A stretch of DNA of 64,000 nucleotides from Marinobacter alexandrii (GCA_039984955.1 JBDWTN010000007.1:2674501-2738500), one strand, 5' to 3'; positions 16,989-25,602 are shown, counted from the stretch's first letter. A program made the numbers and translations. The notes: generated by a model from the letters alone, not told the origin.

Positions 16989-17063
16989 GGGCGCTTAGCT
17001 CAGTTGGTTCAGAGCATCTGGTTTACACCCAGAGGGTCGGGGGTTCGAATCCCTCAGCGCCCA
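16989..17063 (+). tRNA. tRNA-Val (anticodon TAC)
   Basis: A 75-nt cloverleaf. The acceptor stem GGGCGCT/AGCGCCC pairs perfectly. The D-arm lies in TAGCTCAGTTGGTTCAGAGC, the anticodon stem is TCTGG/CCAGA around loop TTTACAC (anticodon TAC, Val), and the T-arm GGGGG-TTCGAAT-CCCTC has one G-T pair. The discriminator base is A and CCA is not encoded. It is preceded by a consensus promoter and followed by a terminator. Confidence 0.97.
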
Positions 17064-17100
17064 CATCGAAACCCTGATTCAGGAATGAGTCAGGGTTTTT
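17048..17100 (+). repeat. 53-bp direct repeat, copy 1 (tRNA-Val 3' end plus terminator)
   Basis: Begins in the T-loop of tRNA-Val, spans the 3' acceptor strand, and continues through the downstream terminator hairpin to its T-run. An identical copy lies at 17203-17255, 155 bp downstream. Confidence 0.95.
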
Positions 17101-17101
17101 T
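17069..17101 (+). terminator. Rho-independent terminator of tRNA-Val
   Basis: AAACCCTGA (17069-17077) and TCAGGGTTT (17090-17098) form a 9-bp perfect stem with a 12-base loop, and the T-run continues to 17101. It begins six bases after the tRNA 3' end. Confidence 0.85.
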
Positions 17102-17202
17102 GATTTAGCACAAAACTATGTTGAGGGATGAGAACCTGGTTCGAAACCGTAGCACAGCGGAGGTTCACGAGGGGTTAGAGCGGTATGGTCGTGTGTATGA
17201 GT

Positions 17203-17255
17203 AATCCCTCAGCGCCCACATCGAAACCCTGATTCAGGAATGAGTCAGGGTTTTT
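17203..17255 (+). repeat. 53-bp direct repeat, copy 2 (orphan tRNA-Val 3' end plus terminator)
   Basis: Exact copy of 17048-17100. It carries the 3' acceptor strand and terminator but no tRNA 5' part. The 102 bp between the copies (17101-17202) holds no gene. It contains tRNA-like scraps (GGTTCGAAACC near 17138 and GGGTTAGAGCG near 17172), which may be tRNA debris or chance. The second terminator (stem arms 17224-17232 and 17245-17253) also faces the converging minus-strand gene. Confidence 0.9.
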
Positions 17256-17273
17256 GTTTTCTATTCGAAGGTC

Positions 17274-17627
17274 TTAACTGATTAAGTATTCTTTAGCAGT
17301 TTCTTCATCATCAAATGGCCGCATAGATCCGCCTAGGAGTCTATTGTATCCAGAAAGTAAAACTTTCTTAGCGCCGGTAATTCCAACCACTGCGCCTTTG
17401 ACAGGGATATCCTTGATCTCTTTGCCCAGTTCACGAATATAGGCTGTGAACTTTCGTGTGGCAGGAGTGTCAGAAATATTGACCAAGCGTAGGTGTTCTT
17501 CAGGTGTTGAAAGAAGAAAATTCCGTAGAGATGCTGCTGTCTCTAGCATTTCATCTTCTGATTGCCCTCGATAATCAACATAAATAATTTGTTTGCCTTT
17601 ATAGCTAATTTTTTCAATTCCTGGCAT
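17274..17627 (-). CDS. Hypothetical protein, STAS/SpoIIAA-like
   Basis: A 117-residue cytoplasmic protein. The sequence alternates KQIIYVDYRGQSEDEMLET, LRLVNISDT and VKGAVVGITGAKKVLLSGYN, a pattern of short beta strands and amphipathic helices resembling STAS/SpoIIAA-like domains, often seen in small Bacteroidota proteins. No catalytic motif is seen. It is a single gene between the tRNA-Val duplication and the divergent YHS lipoprotein (149 bp away). I am fairly sure it is coding; the family call is tentative. Confidence 0.7.
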   Translation of the reverse strand: MPGIEKISYKGKQIIYVDYRGQSEDEMLETAASLRNFLLSTPEEHLRLVNISDTPATRKFTAYIRELGKEIKDIPVKGAVVGITGAKKVLLSGYNRLLGGSMRPFDDEETAKEYLIS

Positions 17628-17776
17628 TTATGACAGTTGGGTAGGTGCGAATCACGAAAATAGTGAGAAACACAAAAATCTTAATGTCTTGGGTAAGACT
17701 AGGTTATTTTTTAGTGATTGTTTTTAGAAACAAAAACAATCTATGTTGTAAGCTTGCATAATAAATAACCAAGACT

Positions 17777-18250
17777 ATGAGAAAATTTGCATTTTTTGCC
17801 ATCCCAACACTCTTCTTGTTGGGAGCGTGTTCTTCAGAATCGCCAGAAGAAAAAGATCCAGTATTCAATGAGGAAGGCATAGCTCTAGCTGGTTATGATC
17901 CAGTCGCATATTTTGAACAATCTGAAGCAAAAAAAGGAACGGATCAAGAAGTTGTAAACTATGAAGGGCTGAAATATTACTTTTCGAGTACAAAAAATAA
18001 GTTACTATTTGAGGAAAATCCGGAAAAATATCTCCCTGAGTATGGTGGATGGTGTGCTTTTGCCATCGCTGAGTCATCCACTAAGATGGAACCAGATCCA
18101 ACCATGTGGCAAATACAAGATGGTAAGCTTCAGCTATTTTATGATGATTGGATGACTAACCTAACAGGAAACCTTAAGGAAGCCTGGAATGAAGATTCTA
18201 TAGCATCTAAGATTAAGGCAGACGAAAATTGGCAAAAATTCGGCAACTAA
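17777..18250 (+). CDS. YHS domain lipoprotein
   Basis: A 157-residue protein with a lipoprotein signal peptide: MRKFAFFAIPTLFLLGAC, lipobox LGAC with Cys18. The mature part contains GIALAGYDPVAYFEQSEA, NYEGLKYYFSSTKNKLLFEENPEKYLPEYGG and WCAFAIAES, the YHS domain used in metal- or haem-associated proteins. In many homologues this single-domain protein is exported and of unknown function. It stands alone with a 100-150 bp gap on both sides, so it is probably monocistronic. Outer or inner membrane placement is not determinable. Confidence 0.85.
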   Translation: MRKFAFFAIPTLFLLGACSSESPEEKDPVFNEEGIALAGYDPVAYFEQSEAKKGTDQEVVNYEGLKYYFSSTKNKLLFEENPEKYLPEYGGWCAFAIAESSTKMEPDPTMWQIQDGKLQLFYDDWMTNLTGNLKEAWNEDSIASKIKADENWQKFGN

Positions 18251-18358
18251 AAATTGGTCACGAAACCTGCAGTATTAATTTTTCTTCTTATTGAATAAAA
18301 TAGGACTTAATATTTTGCATAATTTCTAACTTGGCTGCTAGGTTTTTGAAATATTTTG

Positions 18359-19438
18359 ATGGCCAAAAAAAACCAAATCAATACCAAGACTCTTTATAGG
18401 AAACTTGATAAAATTTACGATTCAAGTCCTACTCTTGATCTTAACTCAAGAGGAAAATGGGTTATTTTCTCAGATCTCCATATGGGAGATGGAGGATCCA
18501 CTGATGACTTCAAAAGGAATTCCAAACTCTTTCAGAATGCGTTGGAAGGTTATTATCTTAAAAATAGACACACATTAATTCTCAATGGTGATGTAGAGGA
18601 ATTGCAGCGTTTTCAAGTTAGTAAGATCGCGAAACAATGGGCATCAGTTTATAAGTTGTTCAATGAATTCAATGAAAGGGATGCTTTTTTCAAAACAATT
18701 GGTAATCATGATCTAGAGTTACAATTGATGAAAAATCTGCCTTTTAGCTATAAACATTATGAGTCGCTAAAGTTAAAATTTGAGGATGATTTTCTTTTTG
18801 TTTTTCATGGACATCAAGCCAGTAAGAAGTATCAACAGCATAATGAATTAATTGGCTTTACACTGAAGTATTTCGCTAATCCTTTAGGCATAAAGAGCTA
18901 TTCCGTTTCGCACAGTAGTAGAAAGCAGTACAAAATAGAAAAGAACGTTTACGGTTTTTCTGCCTTCAATAAAGTCGTTTCGATTATTGGACATACACAT
19001 AGGCCATTATTTGAATCATTGCATAAGGTTGATAGGCTAAAGTATAAAATAGAGCAACTCTGCAGAGATTTTTCAGAAGCTGAAAAAGATGATTTGAGTG
19101 AAATCAAACAGGAAATTAAGACACATAAAAAAGAACTGAAAAGATATTACAAGGAGAATAAAGACCACAGCTTTCAGAATTATGTCTACAATACACTATT
19201 TCATATACCATGTGTTTTTAATTCTGGTTGTGTAGTCGGTAAGCGTGGGATGACATGTTTAGAAATCGAGGATGACAAAATCAGGCTGGTACATTGGTTT
19301 GATAAAAAAATTAGTAAGAAGTATTTAAAGCAAAGTGGATATAAAACAGAAAGACTTGGCGATACAGATTTCTACAGATTGATTATGAATGAAGAGTCAC
19401 TGCACTACATTTTCACACGGATTAAATTTTTATCATGA
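18359..19438 (+). CDS. Calcineurin-like metallophosphoesterase
   Basis: A cytoplasmic protein of about 359 residues with the binuclear metal site motifs in order: SDLHMGDGG (D-x-H), LNGDVEELQ (GDx2E), TIGNHDLEL (GNHD), FHGHQASKKY (GHx) and IIGHTHRPLFE (GHTH). This resembles LpxH-like and other UDP-diacylglucosamine hydrolase relatives, but the substrate is not predictable. A charged helical insert (about residues 222-265, rich in K and E) interrupts the fold. ATG at 18359 is preferred over the TTG one codon earlier. Its stop overlaps the start of the glycerophosphodiesterase gene (ATGA), so both may act in phosphoester or lipid turnover. Confidence 0.88.
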   Translation: MAKKNQINTKTLYRKLDKIYDSSPTLDLNSRGKWVIFSDLHMGDGGSTDDFKRNSKLFQNALEGYYLKNRHTLILNGDVEELQRFQVSKIAKQWASVYKLFNEFNERDAFFKTIGNHDLELQLMKNLPFSYKHYESLKLKFEDDFLFVFHGHQASKKYQQHNELIGFTLKYFANPLGIKSYSVSHSSRKQYKIEKNVYGFSAFNKVVSIIGHTHRPLFESLHKVDRLKYKIEQLCRDFSEAEKDDLSEIKQEIKTHKKELKRYYKENKDHSFQNYVYNTLFHIPCVFNSGCVVGKRGMTCLEIEDDKIRLVHWFDKKISKKYLKQSGYKTERLGDTDFYRLIMNEESLHYIFTRIKFLS

Positions 19439-20318
19439 GTAAATGGCTCTTAGCATTTATCATTCTTTCGTATTCCTGTTCACAAAAAAAGAACTTATTG
19501 AATATCGAAATTCAAGGACATAGAGGAGCAAGAGGATTGGCTCCAGAAAACAGTATTCCAGGTTTTATTCTTGCGGTTGATCTTGGTGTAAATACATTGG
19601 AATTAGATCTTGTAGTATCTAAAGATAAAAAGCTAATTGTAAGTCATGAATCGTTCTTTTCATCGGATTTTTGTCTTGATACAATGAGCCGCCCTATTGA
19701 AGAGGATTCAATCATTAATATTTATCAGTTATCCTACTGCGATATCAAAAAGTTTGATTGGGGTCAGTAAGAAATCCAAGGTTCCCTGAGCAAAGACAAA
19801 TATCAGTTTACAAACCCCTCTTACTTGATGTCATTGATAGCATAGAATCTTTTATAAGAGAGAATAGCTTACAGCCGGTTAATTATAACATTGAACTAAA
19901 GACCAAAGCAAGTACAGATACTTTATTTCATCCCGTACCCGCAGAATTTTCAGAGTTAGTATATGATTTGATAAGCGAAAAACAACTTTGGAATCGGGTG
20001 ACTATTCAATCTTTCGATTTTAGAACGCTCCAGTATTTTCATGCCAAACACCCGGAAGTGAAACTCGCCTTGCTGATAGAGAATGAATTGTCATGGCGAA
20101 GTAATATTGATTCTTTGGGTTTCATTCCAGACATATACTCATCATATTATAGGTTACTTTCGCAAAAAAAAGTAGAAGAAATCCAAGGCAGTGGTATGAA
20201 AGTCATACCATGGACGGTCAATGAAATCTCTGAAATAAACAAAGTGTTAGCTTGGGAAGTTGATGGGATCATAACAGACTATCCTGATAGAGCCTTAAAT
20301 GCAACAAATAGGAAATGA
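19435..20318 (+). pseudogene. Glycerophosphodiester phosphodiesterase lipoprotein, disrupted by one frameshift
   Basis: The first frame gives a lipoprotein signal (MSKWLLAFIILSYSC), then IQGHRGARGLAPENSI and LELDLVVSKDKKLIVSHE, the catalytic GDPD signature, and stops at 19770 after FDWGQ. The next frame continues at once with GSVRNPRFPEQ, YNIELKTK, VTIQSFDF and VIPWTVNE and ends at 20318 with DGIITDYPDRAL. The two parts make one complete GDPD of about 294 residues if one G is restored in the GGGG run at 19760-19763, giving FDWGS. One base missing in a homopolymer suggests a sequencing error or a recent mutation; no other damage is visible. It overlaps its neighbours by ATGA on both sides. Confidence 0.85.
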
Positions 20319-21313
20319 GTAAAAAGTATGATGTATGTGCCATTGGTAATGCTTTGGTGGATTATGAAATTGAAGTAGAAGATCAATTTTTCACTGAAAA
20401 TGAAGTTGAAAAGGGATTGATGACACTCGTAGATGAGGATAGACAAAGAGTTTTACTCGGTGAGGTTGAAGGAAAAATAAAGAAGAAGCAAGGAGGAGGG
20501 TCAGCTGCCAACACTATTTTTGGATTAGCCGAATTTGGTGGAAAAGGGTTTTATACGTGCAAAGTAGCTGATGATTCTGATGGTGAGCTTTACGTCAATG
20601 ATTTAGAGAAGGCAGGCATAGACTCGAATTTAGATTCAGAAACCCTATACAAAGGAACAACAGGCAAGTGTTTGGTTATGATCACTCCTGACGCAGAAAG
20701 AACCATGAATACCTATTTAGGTATTACTACGGATTTCTCAACAAAAGAATTAAGTGAGGAAGCCATAAAAGATTCAGAATATTTATTTATTGAGGGATTT
20801 CTAGTTTCATCTCCAACAGGCTTGGAAGCGATGAAGAAGGCCAAAAATGTAGCTAAAGAAAACAATGTGAAGGTTAGTCTAACTTTTTCAGATCCTTCAA
20901 TGGTCAAGTACTTTAACGACCAAATGAAGGAAGTTGTAGGAGAAGGTGTTGATTTACTTTTCTGCAATATTGAAGAAGCTGAATTGTTTGCAGGAGTTAA
21001 AGGAATGGAGGCTGCTAAAGATGCAATTGGAAAGATTGCAAAAGAGTTTGTGATCACAAAAGGTAAGGAGGGTGCTCTTGTCTTTGACGGCACAGCTTAC
21101 CATGAAATTGAGCCGTTCCCAACAAAGGCCGTAGACGCTACAGGAGCCGGTGATATGTTTGCGGGCGCTTATTTATATGGAATAAATAATGGTTTGTCGC
21201 ATGCTCAAGCTGGAAGGTTAGCCAGTGCAGCAAGCTCAGCAGTAGTAAGCAAGTTTGGACCTAGATTGAATAGCAATCATATAAAAGAAGTTCTATCAAA
21301 AGTTGATCTGTAA
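20315..21313 (+). CDS. PfkB family carbohydrate/nucleoside kinase
   Basis: A 332-residue ribokinase-type enzyme that phosphorylates a sugar or nucleoside with ATP. It shows DVCAIGNALVDYEIEV at the N-terminus, GGGSAANTIFGLAEFGG (substrate side), VITKGKEGALVF, and the C-terminal PfkB signature VDATGAGDMFAGAYLYG with the catalytic Asp of GAGD. Sequences like this are annotated adenosine or sugar kinases in Bacteroidota; the substrate is not assigned here. The start overlaps the broken GDPD gene stop (ATGA), so it is probably part of the metallophosphoesterase-GDPD transcript. Confidence 0.92.
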   Translation: MSKKYDVCAIGNALVDYEIEVEDQFFTENEVEKGLMTLVDEDRQRVLLGEVEGKIKKKQGGGSAANTIFGLAEFGGKGFYTCKVADDSDGELYVNDLEKAGIDSNLDSETLYKGTTGKCLVMITPDAERTMNTYLGITTDFSTKELSEEAIKDSEYLFIEGFLVSSPTGLEAMKKAKNVAKENNVKVSLTFSDPSMVKYFNDQMKEVVGEGVDLLFCNIEEAELFAGVKGMEAAKDAIGKIAKEFVITKGKEGALVFDGTAYHEIEPFPTKAVDATGAGDMFAGAYLYGINNGLSHAQAGRLASAASSAVVSKFGPRLNSNHIKEVLSKVDL

Positions 21314-21376
21314 TTTTTTGATACTCAAGCAACTAATACTTTGACCTTAATAATTGTAAAACCCTAATATTTAAAT

Positions 21377-22723
21377 ATGCGAAACATACTAGTTTTAATC
21401 TGCCTGTTCGCGACACTTGGTGTATTTGCCCAGGAAAAGCGGATTGAATTTGTAGAGTATGATCTGGATAATGGATTACATGTGATTCTTCATCAAGACA
21501 ATTCTACACCAATTGCTAACGTCTCTGTTCTCTATCATGTCGGTTCTAAAAACGAGCCAGAAGGTAGAACAGGCTTTGCCCATTTTTTTGAGCACTTAAT
21601 GTTTGAAGGATCTCCCAACATACCTCGAGGAGAATTTTTCAAGATCATAGAAAGTGCAGGAGGTCAATTGAACGCGAATACTTCAAATGATAGAACATTC
21701 TATTTTGAGACCCTTCCGTCACATCAGTTGGAGTTAGGTCTTTACATGGAGTCGGAAAGAATGCTTCATGCAACAATTGATTCAACAGGTGTGGCGACAC
21801 AAAAAGAGGTTGTGAAAGAGGAGAAAAGATTGAGAGTAGATAATCAACCATATGGCTCTATACTGCAAGAGACATTTTCAAGAGTATTTGAAGGTACTGC
21901 GTATGAGTGGACTCCAATTGGGTCTTTCGATGACATTGATGCTGCTACTGATGCTGATTTTAAAGATTTCTTTGAAACATTCTATGTGCCAAACAATGCA
22001 ACACTTTCAATAGCGGGAGATATTGACATAGAACGAACTAAGAAGTTGGTAGCAAAGTACTTTGCTGAAATTCCTAAGGGGACTAAAAGTATCCCACGTC
22101 CAAATGTGGAAATGAAAAAGCTTGGTGATGTTCAGGCTGAAGTATTTGATAACATTCAATTGCCAGCTGTTATTCAGGCTTATCAAATGGCTGAGCAAGG
22201 ATCAGAAGATTACTATGCGATGCAGATGTTAACAACATTACTTTCAGGTGGCCAGAGTTCTAGATTTCAAAAGGAGATTGTTGACAACCAGCAGCTAGCA
22301 GTTGCAGCTGGATCATTCCCATTTGCTTTAGAAGATGCAGGTGTATTTATTTCATTTGGTATCTTAAATATGGGGAACACTCCAGAAGATCTTCAGGCTG
22401 CAATGGATAAAGAAATTGAAAGGGTAAAAAATGAACCAATAGATGATAAGGAATTCCAGAAACTTAGAAATCAGGTTGAAAATTCATTCGTGTCTTCAAA
22501 CGGTACCGTAAGAGGCATAGCCGAAAGCTTAGCAGATTATCATGTGTATTTTGGAGATGCAAGCCTTATCAATAGTGAAATTGATCGGTTTATGGCTGTA
22601 ACCAAAGAAGATCTGCAAAGAGTGGCAAAAAAATACCTTGATCCTAGCAATAGAGTTCAACTGGTGTATCTACCTAAGTCTGCTCAGCAGAAGCCAGAGG
22701 ATGAGAAGTTGGAAGATCAATAA
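21377..22723 (+). CDS. M16 family zinc metallopeptidase, active-type subunit
   Basis: A 448-residue exported peptidase with a signal peptide (cleavage near GVFAQ, residue 19). The inverted zinc motif HxxEH is present as HFFEH (H69, E72, H73), followed about 75 residues later by EVVKEEKRL with the third zinc ligand glutamate. A second M16 fold with the R/Y-type substrate-binding region lies in the C-terminal half. Such proteins degrade peptides in the periplasm and in Bacteroidota typically pair with an HxxEH-less partner, which is the next gene, 20 bp downstream. Confidence 0.95.
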   Translation: MRNILVLICLFATLGVFAQEKRIEFVEYDLDNGLHVILHQDNSTPIANVSVLYHVGSKNEPEGRTGFAHFFEHLMFEGSPNIPRGEFFKIIESAGGQLNANTSNDRTFYFETLPSHQLELGLYMESERMLHATIDSTGVATQKEVVKEEKRLRVDNQPYGSILQETFSRVFEGTAYEWTPIGSFDDIDAATDADFKDFFETFYVPNNATLSIAGDIDIERTKKLVAKYFAEIPKGTKSIPRPNVEMKKLGDVQAEVFDNIQLPAVIQAYQMAEQGSEDYYAMQMLTTLLSGGQSSRFQKEIVDNQQLAVAAGSFPFALEDAGVFISFGILNMGNTPEDLQAAMDKEIERVKNEPIDDKEFQKLRNQVENSFVSSNGTVRGIAESLADYHVYFGDASLINSEIDRFMAVTKEDLQRVAKKYLDPSNRVQLVYLPKSAQQKPEDEKLEDQ

Positions 22724-22743
22724 CCTTTTAAAGAGTAATAATT

Positions 22744-24819
22744 ATGAAATTAAGAAATATATTAACTCTCATTCTGACCATTGGGATGATAGGCGCTTTT
22801 GCACAGGTGGATAGGAGTAAGTTACCAGAGCCGTCAACTCCACGACCGATTAGCATAGGTGATTACGAATCATTTGAGCTTAAAAATGGACTTAAAGTCT
22901 TCATTATTGAAAACCATAAACTTCCAAGAGTAAGTTATAACCTCATTCTGGATAGAGAGCCTATCATGGAAGGCGATAAGGTTGGATACCTGTCAATGGT
23001 TGGACAAATGATGAGAAGAGGTACGGAGACAAGAACTAAGGAGCAAATCGATGAAGAAATTGACTTCATTGGAGCTTCATTGGGTGCAGGATCTACCAGT
23101 GTGTTTGCCTCCGGGTTATCGAAATATAATGAGAAGATTCTTGAACTAATGACCGATGTTGCTTTCAATCCTACTTTTCCTGAAGAAGAATTGGAGAAGA
23201 TCAGAAAACAGACAATATCTAATCTGGCTTCTAACAAAGAAGATCCAGGCGCAATTGCTGCTAACTTAAATTCAGTTTTGCTCTACGGGAAAGATCATCC
23301 ATATGGAGAAATTCAAACGGAAGAAACAACGAATAACATCTCTATTGACGATCTAAAAGCATATCATCAGAAATACTTCAGACCGAATATTGCTTATTTG
23401 GCAATTGTGGGAGATGTAAATCCGAAAGCGATCAAAAAATTAGTGAAGACTTATTTTGGTAGTTGGGAGAAAGGTGACGTTGATATGCCGAAATATGATA
23501 TGCCTAAGGCACCAGAAAAGAATATGGTTGGAATTGTAAACAGATCCAACGCGGTTCAATCGAACATTAATGTTACCTATCCAGTAGCTCTAGGAATTGG
23601 GTCAGAAGATCAAATCAAAGCCCGTGTAATGAATCAAATCCTTGGCGGATCAGGTTCTGCGAAACTATTCATGAACTTGAGAGAAGATAAAGGATACACT
23701 TATGGTAGTTATTCTTCTCTTTCTGCCGATGAATTGGTAGGGAGGTTTAATGCTAGCGCTGAAGTAAGAAATGAAGTTACAGACAGCTCTGTGGTTCAAA
23801 TTTTTTACGAAATGGATCAAGTAAAAAATGGAAGTATCACAGAAGAGGAGATGAATCTTGCTAAGAATTCTATTTCAGGAAGATTTTCTCGTTCATTAGA
23901 ACAACCCCAGACAGTTGCCAACTTCGCTTTAAATACTGCCCGTTATAATCTTCCAGAAGATTATTATGCGACTTATCTTCAAAAGGTACAAGCAGTAAGC
24001 AAAGACGATATTCAAGCAATGGCGAATAAATATCTGAAGACAGGTAGTGCTTACATTAATGTCGTCGGAAAAGCTGGCGAAGTAGCCGAGAGTCTAAAGC
24101 AATTTGGAGAAGTTACTTACTATGATACCTATGGAAATGAGGTTGATCCATCATTGGCAAAACTTCCTGCTGGATTGACAGCAAAGAAAGTAATTGATAA
24201 CTATATCGAGGCTATTGGAGGAAAGGAAAAACTCTCTCAAGTCAAAAATGTAAAGATGGCTATGGAAGGTTCTGTTATGGGACAGTCTATGAATATGAGT
24301 ATCTCTAAAATGTCTCCGAATATGTCATACACTGAGGTATCAATGGGGGGTAACGTGATGCAAAAAGTGGTGTTCGATGGTGAGAAAGGTAAATCTTCTG
24401 GAATGCAAGGAAATCAAGAAATGACTGGAGATGTCGCTTTAGATATGGCTATTTCTAATGCGATTGTTCCAGAGCTTTTAATGATCGAGAAAGAGATAAA
24501 GATGGAGCTATCATCAGTTGAACAGATAAATGGTAAAGATGCTTACGGTGTTGAGATTACAATGCCTTCAGGAAAAAAAGCAGTTAGATACTATGATGCA
24601 GAATCAGGCCTTTTTCTAAAAGAATCGAATACAATTGAAACACCTCAAGGGGCGATGACACTTTCAACAGACGTGACTGAGTACGGCGAATTTGGAGGTA
24701 TTAAATTTCCTACAGCAATAAAACAACCAATCAATGCCCAAATAAAAATGGATGTAAAGGTTAAAGATGTTATTGTAAATGGAGAAATGGATCAGGCAGT
24801 ATTCAAAATAACAGACTAA
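22744..24819 (+). CDS. M16 family protein lacking the zinc motif, fused to a LolA-like C-terminal domain
   Basis: A 691-residue exported protein (signal peptide ending ...GAFAQ). Residues about 35-460 are an M16 fold in which the HxxEH site is missing (GQMMRRGTETRT in that region), while the C-terminal half retains LREDKGYTYGSYSSLSA. It is the likely pseudo-catalytic partner of the preceding gene. Residues about 475-691 form a separate domain (KVIDNYIEAIGGKEKL, KNVKMAMEG, VVFDGEKGK, YYDAESGLFLK, FPTAI) that resembles the LolA/LppX-like lipid-binding fold; this is inference from pattern. The gene is followed by a strong terminator, so the pair forms one transcription unit. Confidence 0.9.
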   Translation: MKLRNILTLILTIGMIGAFAQVDRSKLPEPSTPRPISIGDYESFELKNGLKVFIIENHKLPRVSYNLILDREPIMEGDKVGYLSMVGQMMRRGTETRTKEQIDEEIDFIGASLGAGSTSVFASGLSKYNEKILELMTDVAFNPTFPEEELEKIRKQTISNLASNKEDPGAIAANLNSVLLYGKDHPYGEIQTEETTNNISIDDLKAYHQKYFRPNIAYLAIVGDVNPKAIKKLVKTYFGSWEKGDVDMPKYDMPKAPEKNMVGIVNRSNAVQSNINVTYPVALGIGSEDQIKARVMNQILGGSGSAKLFMNLREDKGYTYGSYSSLSADELVGRFNASAEVRNEVTDSSVVQIFYEMDQVKNGSITEEEMNLAKNSISGRFSRSLEQPQTVANFALNTARYNLPEDYYATYLQKVQAVSKDDIQAMANKYLKTGSAYINVVGKAGEVAESLKQFGEVTYYDTYGNEVDPSLAKLPAGLTAKKVIDNYIEAIGGKEKLSQVKNVKMAMEGSVMGQSMNMSISKMSPNMSYTEVSMGGNVMQKVVFDGEKGKSSGMQGNQEMTGDVALDMAISNAIVPELLMIEKEIKMELSSVEQINGKDAYGVEITMPSGKKAVRYYDAESGLFLKESNTIETPQGAMTLSTDVTEYGEFGGIKFPTAIKQPINAQIKMDVKVKDVIVNGEMDQAVFKITD

Positions 24820-24851
24820 GAACTAAATAAAATAGTTTATCAAAATTTGCA

Positions 24852-24888
24852 GAGGGCAAGGATTTATCTATCTTTGCCCTCCGTTTTT
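24852..24888 (+). terminator. Rho-independent terminator after the M16 pair
   Basis: GAGGGCAAGGAT (24852-24863) pairs with ATCTTTGCCCTC (24870-24881) with one wobble, a 6-base loop, and then CG followed by T5. It separates the M16 genes from rpmH. Confidence 0.85.
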
Positions 24889-24964
24889 AATGACGAAAGA
24901 TTAATAGCATGAAATGAGGCCTTTTGGCTGAATTCTATGTGACCGCTGAAAAATAACTATACAC

Positions 24965-25120
24965 ATGAAAAGGACGTTTCAACCTTCAGTTAGAAAGAAG
25001 AAAAACAAGCACGGATTCAGGAAGAGAATGGAGAGTGTGAATGGGCAATCTGTAATTGCTAGAAGAAGAGCAAAAGGACGTAAGAGACTCACCGTTTCTG
25101 ACGAAATCCATAAGAAGTAA
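24965..25120 (+). CDS. rpmH: 50S ribosomal protein bL34
   Basis: A 51-residue highly basic protein, [19 protein letters not shown] at the start and IHKK at the end, with the R/K-rich bL34 core KRLTVSD. Length and sequence match bL34 exactly. It lies ten bases upstream of rnpA, the universal rpmH-rnpA arrangement, and both are expressed together. The 145 bp upstream after the M16 terminator holds its promoter, but no clear TAnnTTTG was found. Confidence 0.97.
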   Translation: MKRTFQPSVRKKKNKHGFRKRMESVNGQSVIARRRAKGRKRLTVSDEIHKK

Positions 25121-25130
25121 ATAGCGGCCT

Positions 25131-25508
25131 ATGGGCCTTTCAAAATATAGTTTTCCCAAAAAGGAAAAACTTACCGGTAAGAAAAAAATTGAGGAACTAT
25201 TTAAGAACGGTTCCTCTTTTTATTTAAATGACTTTCAAGTTCGCCATCTCCGTTCCGATCAAGAAGGACTGAATCAAATTCTTATTTCCGTTCCCAAAAG
25301 AAATTTTAAAAGAGCGGTTGATAGAAATCTTCTAAAAAGAAGAATCAGAGAAGCTTATCGTTTAAATAAAGATTTGGCAATCCGTAAGCATTCTCAAAGA
25401 TCGTATTATATCGGTTTCATTTATCTTTCAAAAGAAATATTGACCTTTCATGATATTCAGACCCAACTAATAAAGTGTCTGGAACGTTTGGGTACTATCA
25501 ACAAATGA
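25131..25508 (+). CDS. rnpA: Ribonuclease P protein component
   Basis: Protein subunit of RNase P, which matures tRNA 5' ends. The 125-residue basic protein contains the family motif KRNFKRAVDRNLLKRRIREA in the helix that binds the RNA, preceded by a beta-sheet with LISVP. The start ATG at 25131 (MGLSKYSFPKKEKL) is ten bases after rpmH. The downstream gene on the same strand is a protease and is about 95 bp away. The RNA component rnpB is not in the window. Confidence 0.96.
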   Translation: MGLSKYSFPKKEKLTGKKKIEELFKNGSSFYLNDFQVRHLRSDQEGLNQILISVPKRNFKRAVDRNLLKRRIREAYRLNKDLAIRKHSQRSYYIGFIYLSKEILTFHDIQTQLIKCLERLGTINK

Positions 25509-25602
25509 TTATTGTGTCAACAACTTAAGCAACAGAGAGCTTAAATTAGCGTTATTGACATCTTTGTGTCCTGATTAAGAAAGGGCTTTAACCCTGAATG
25601 AT

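Noticed and set aside
17101-17202. Second tRNA gene in the spacer of the 53-bp repeats
   Set aside because: Tracing a cloverleaf onto the orphan 3' end fails: no matching 5' acceptor strand or anticodon stem could be found.
19758-19770. Phase-variable G tract in the GDPD gene
   Set aside because: The run is only four G, too short for slipped-strand switching at useful rates; an error or fixed mutation is simpler.
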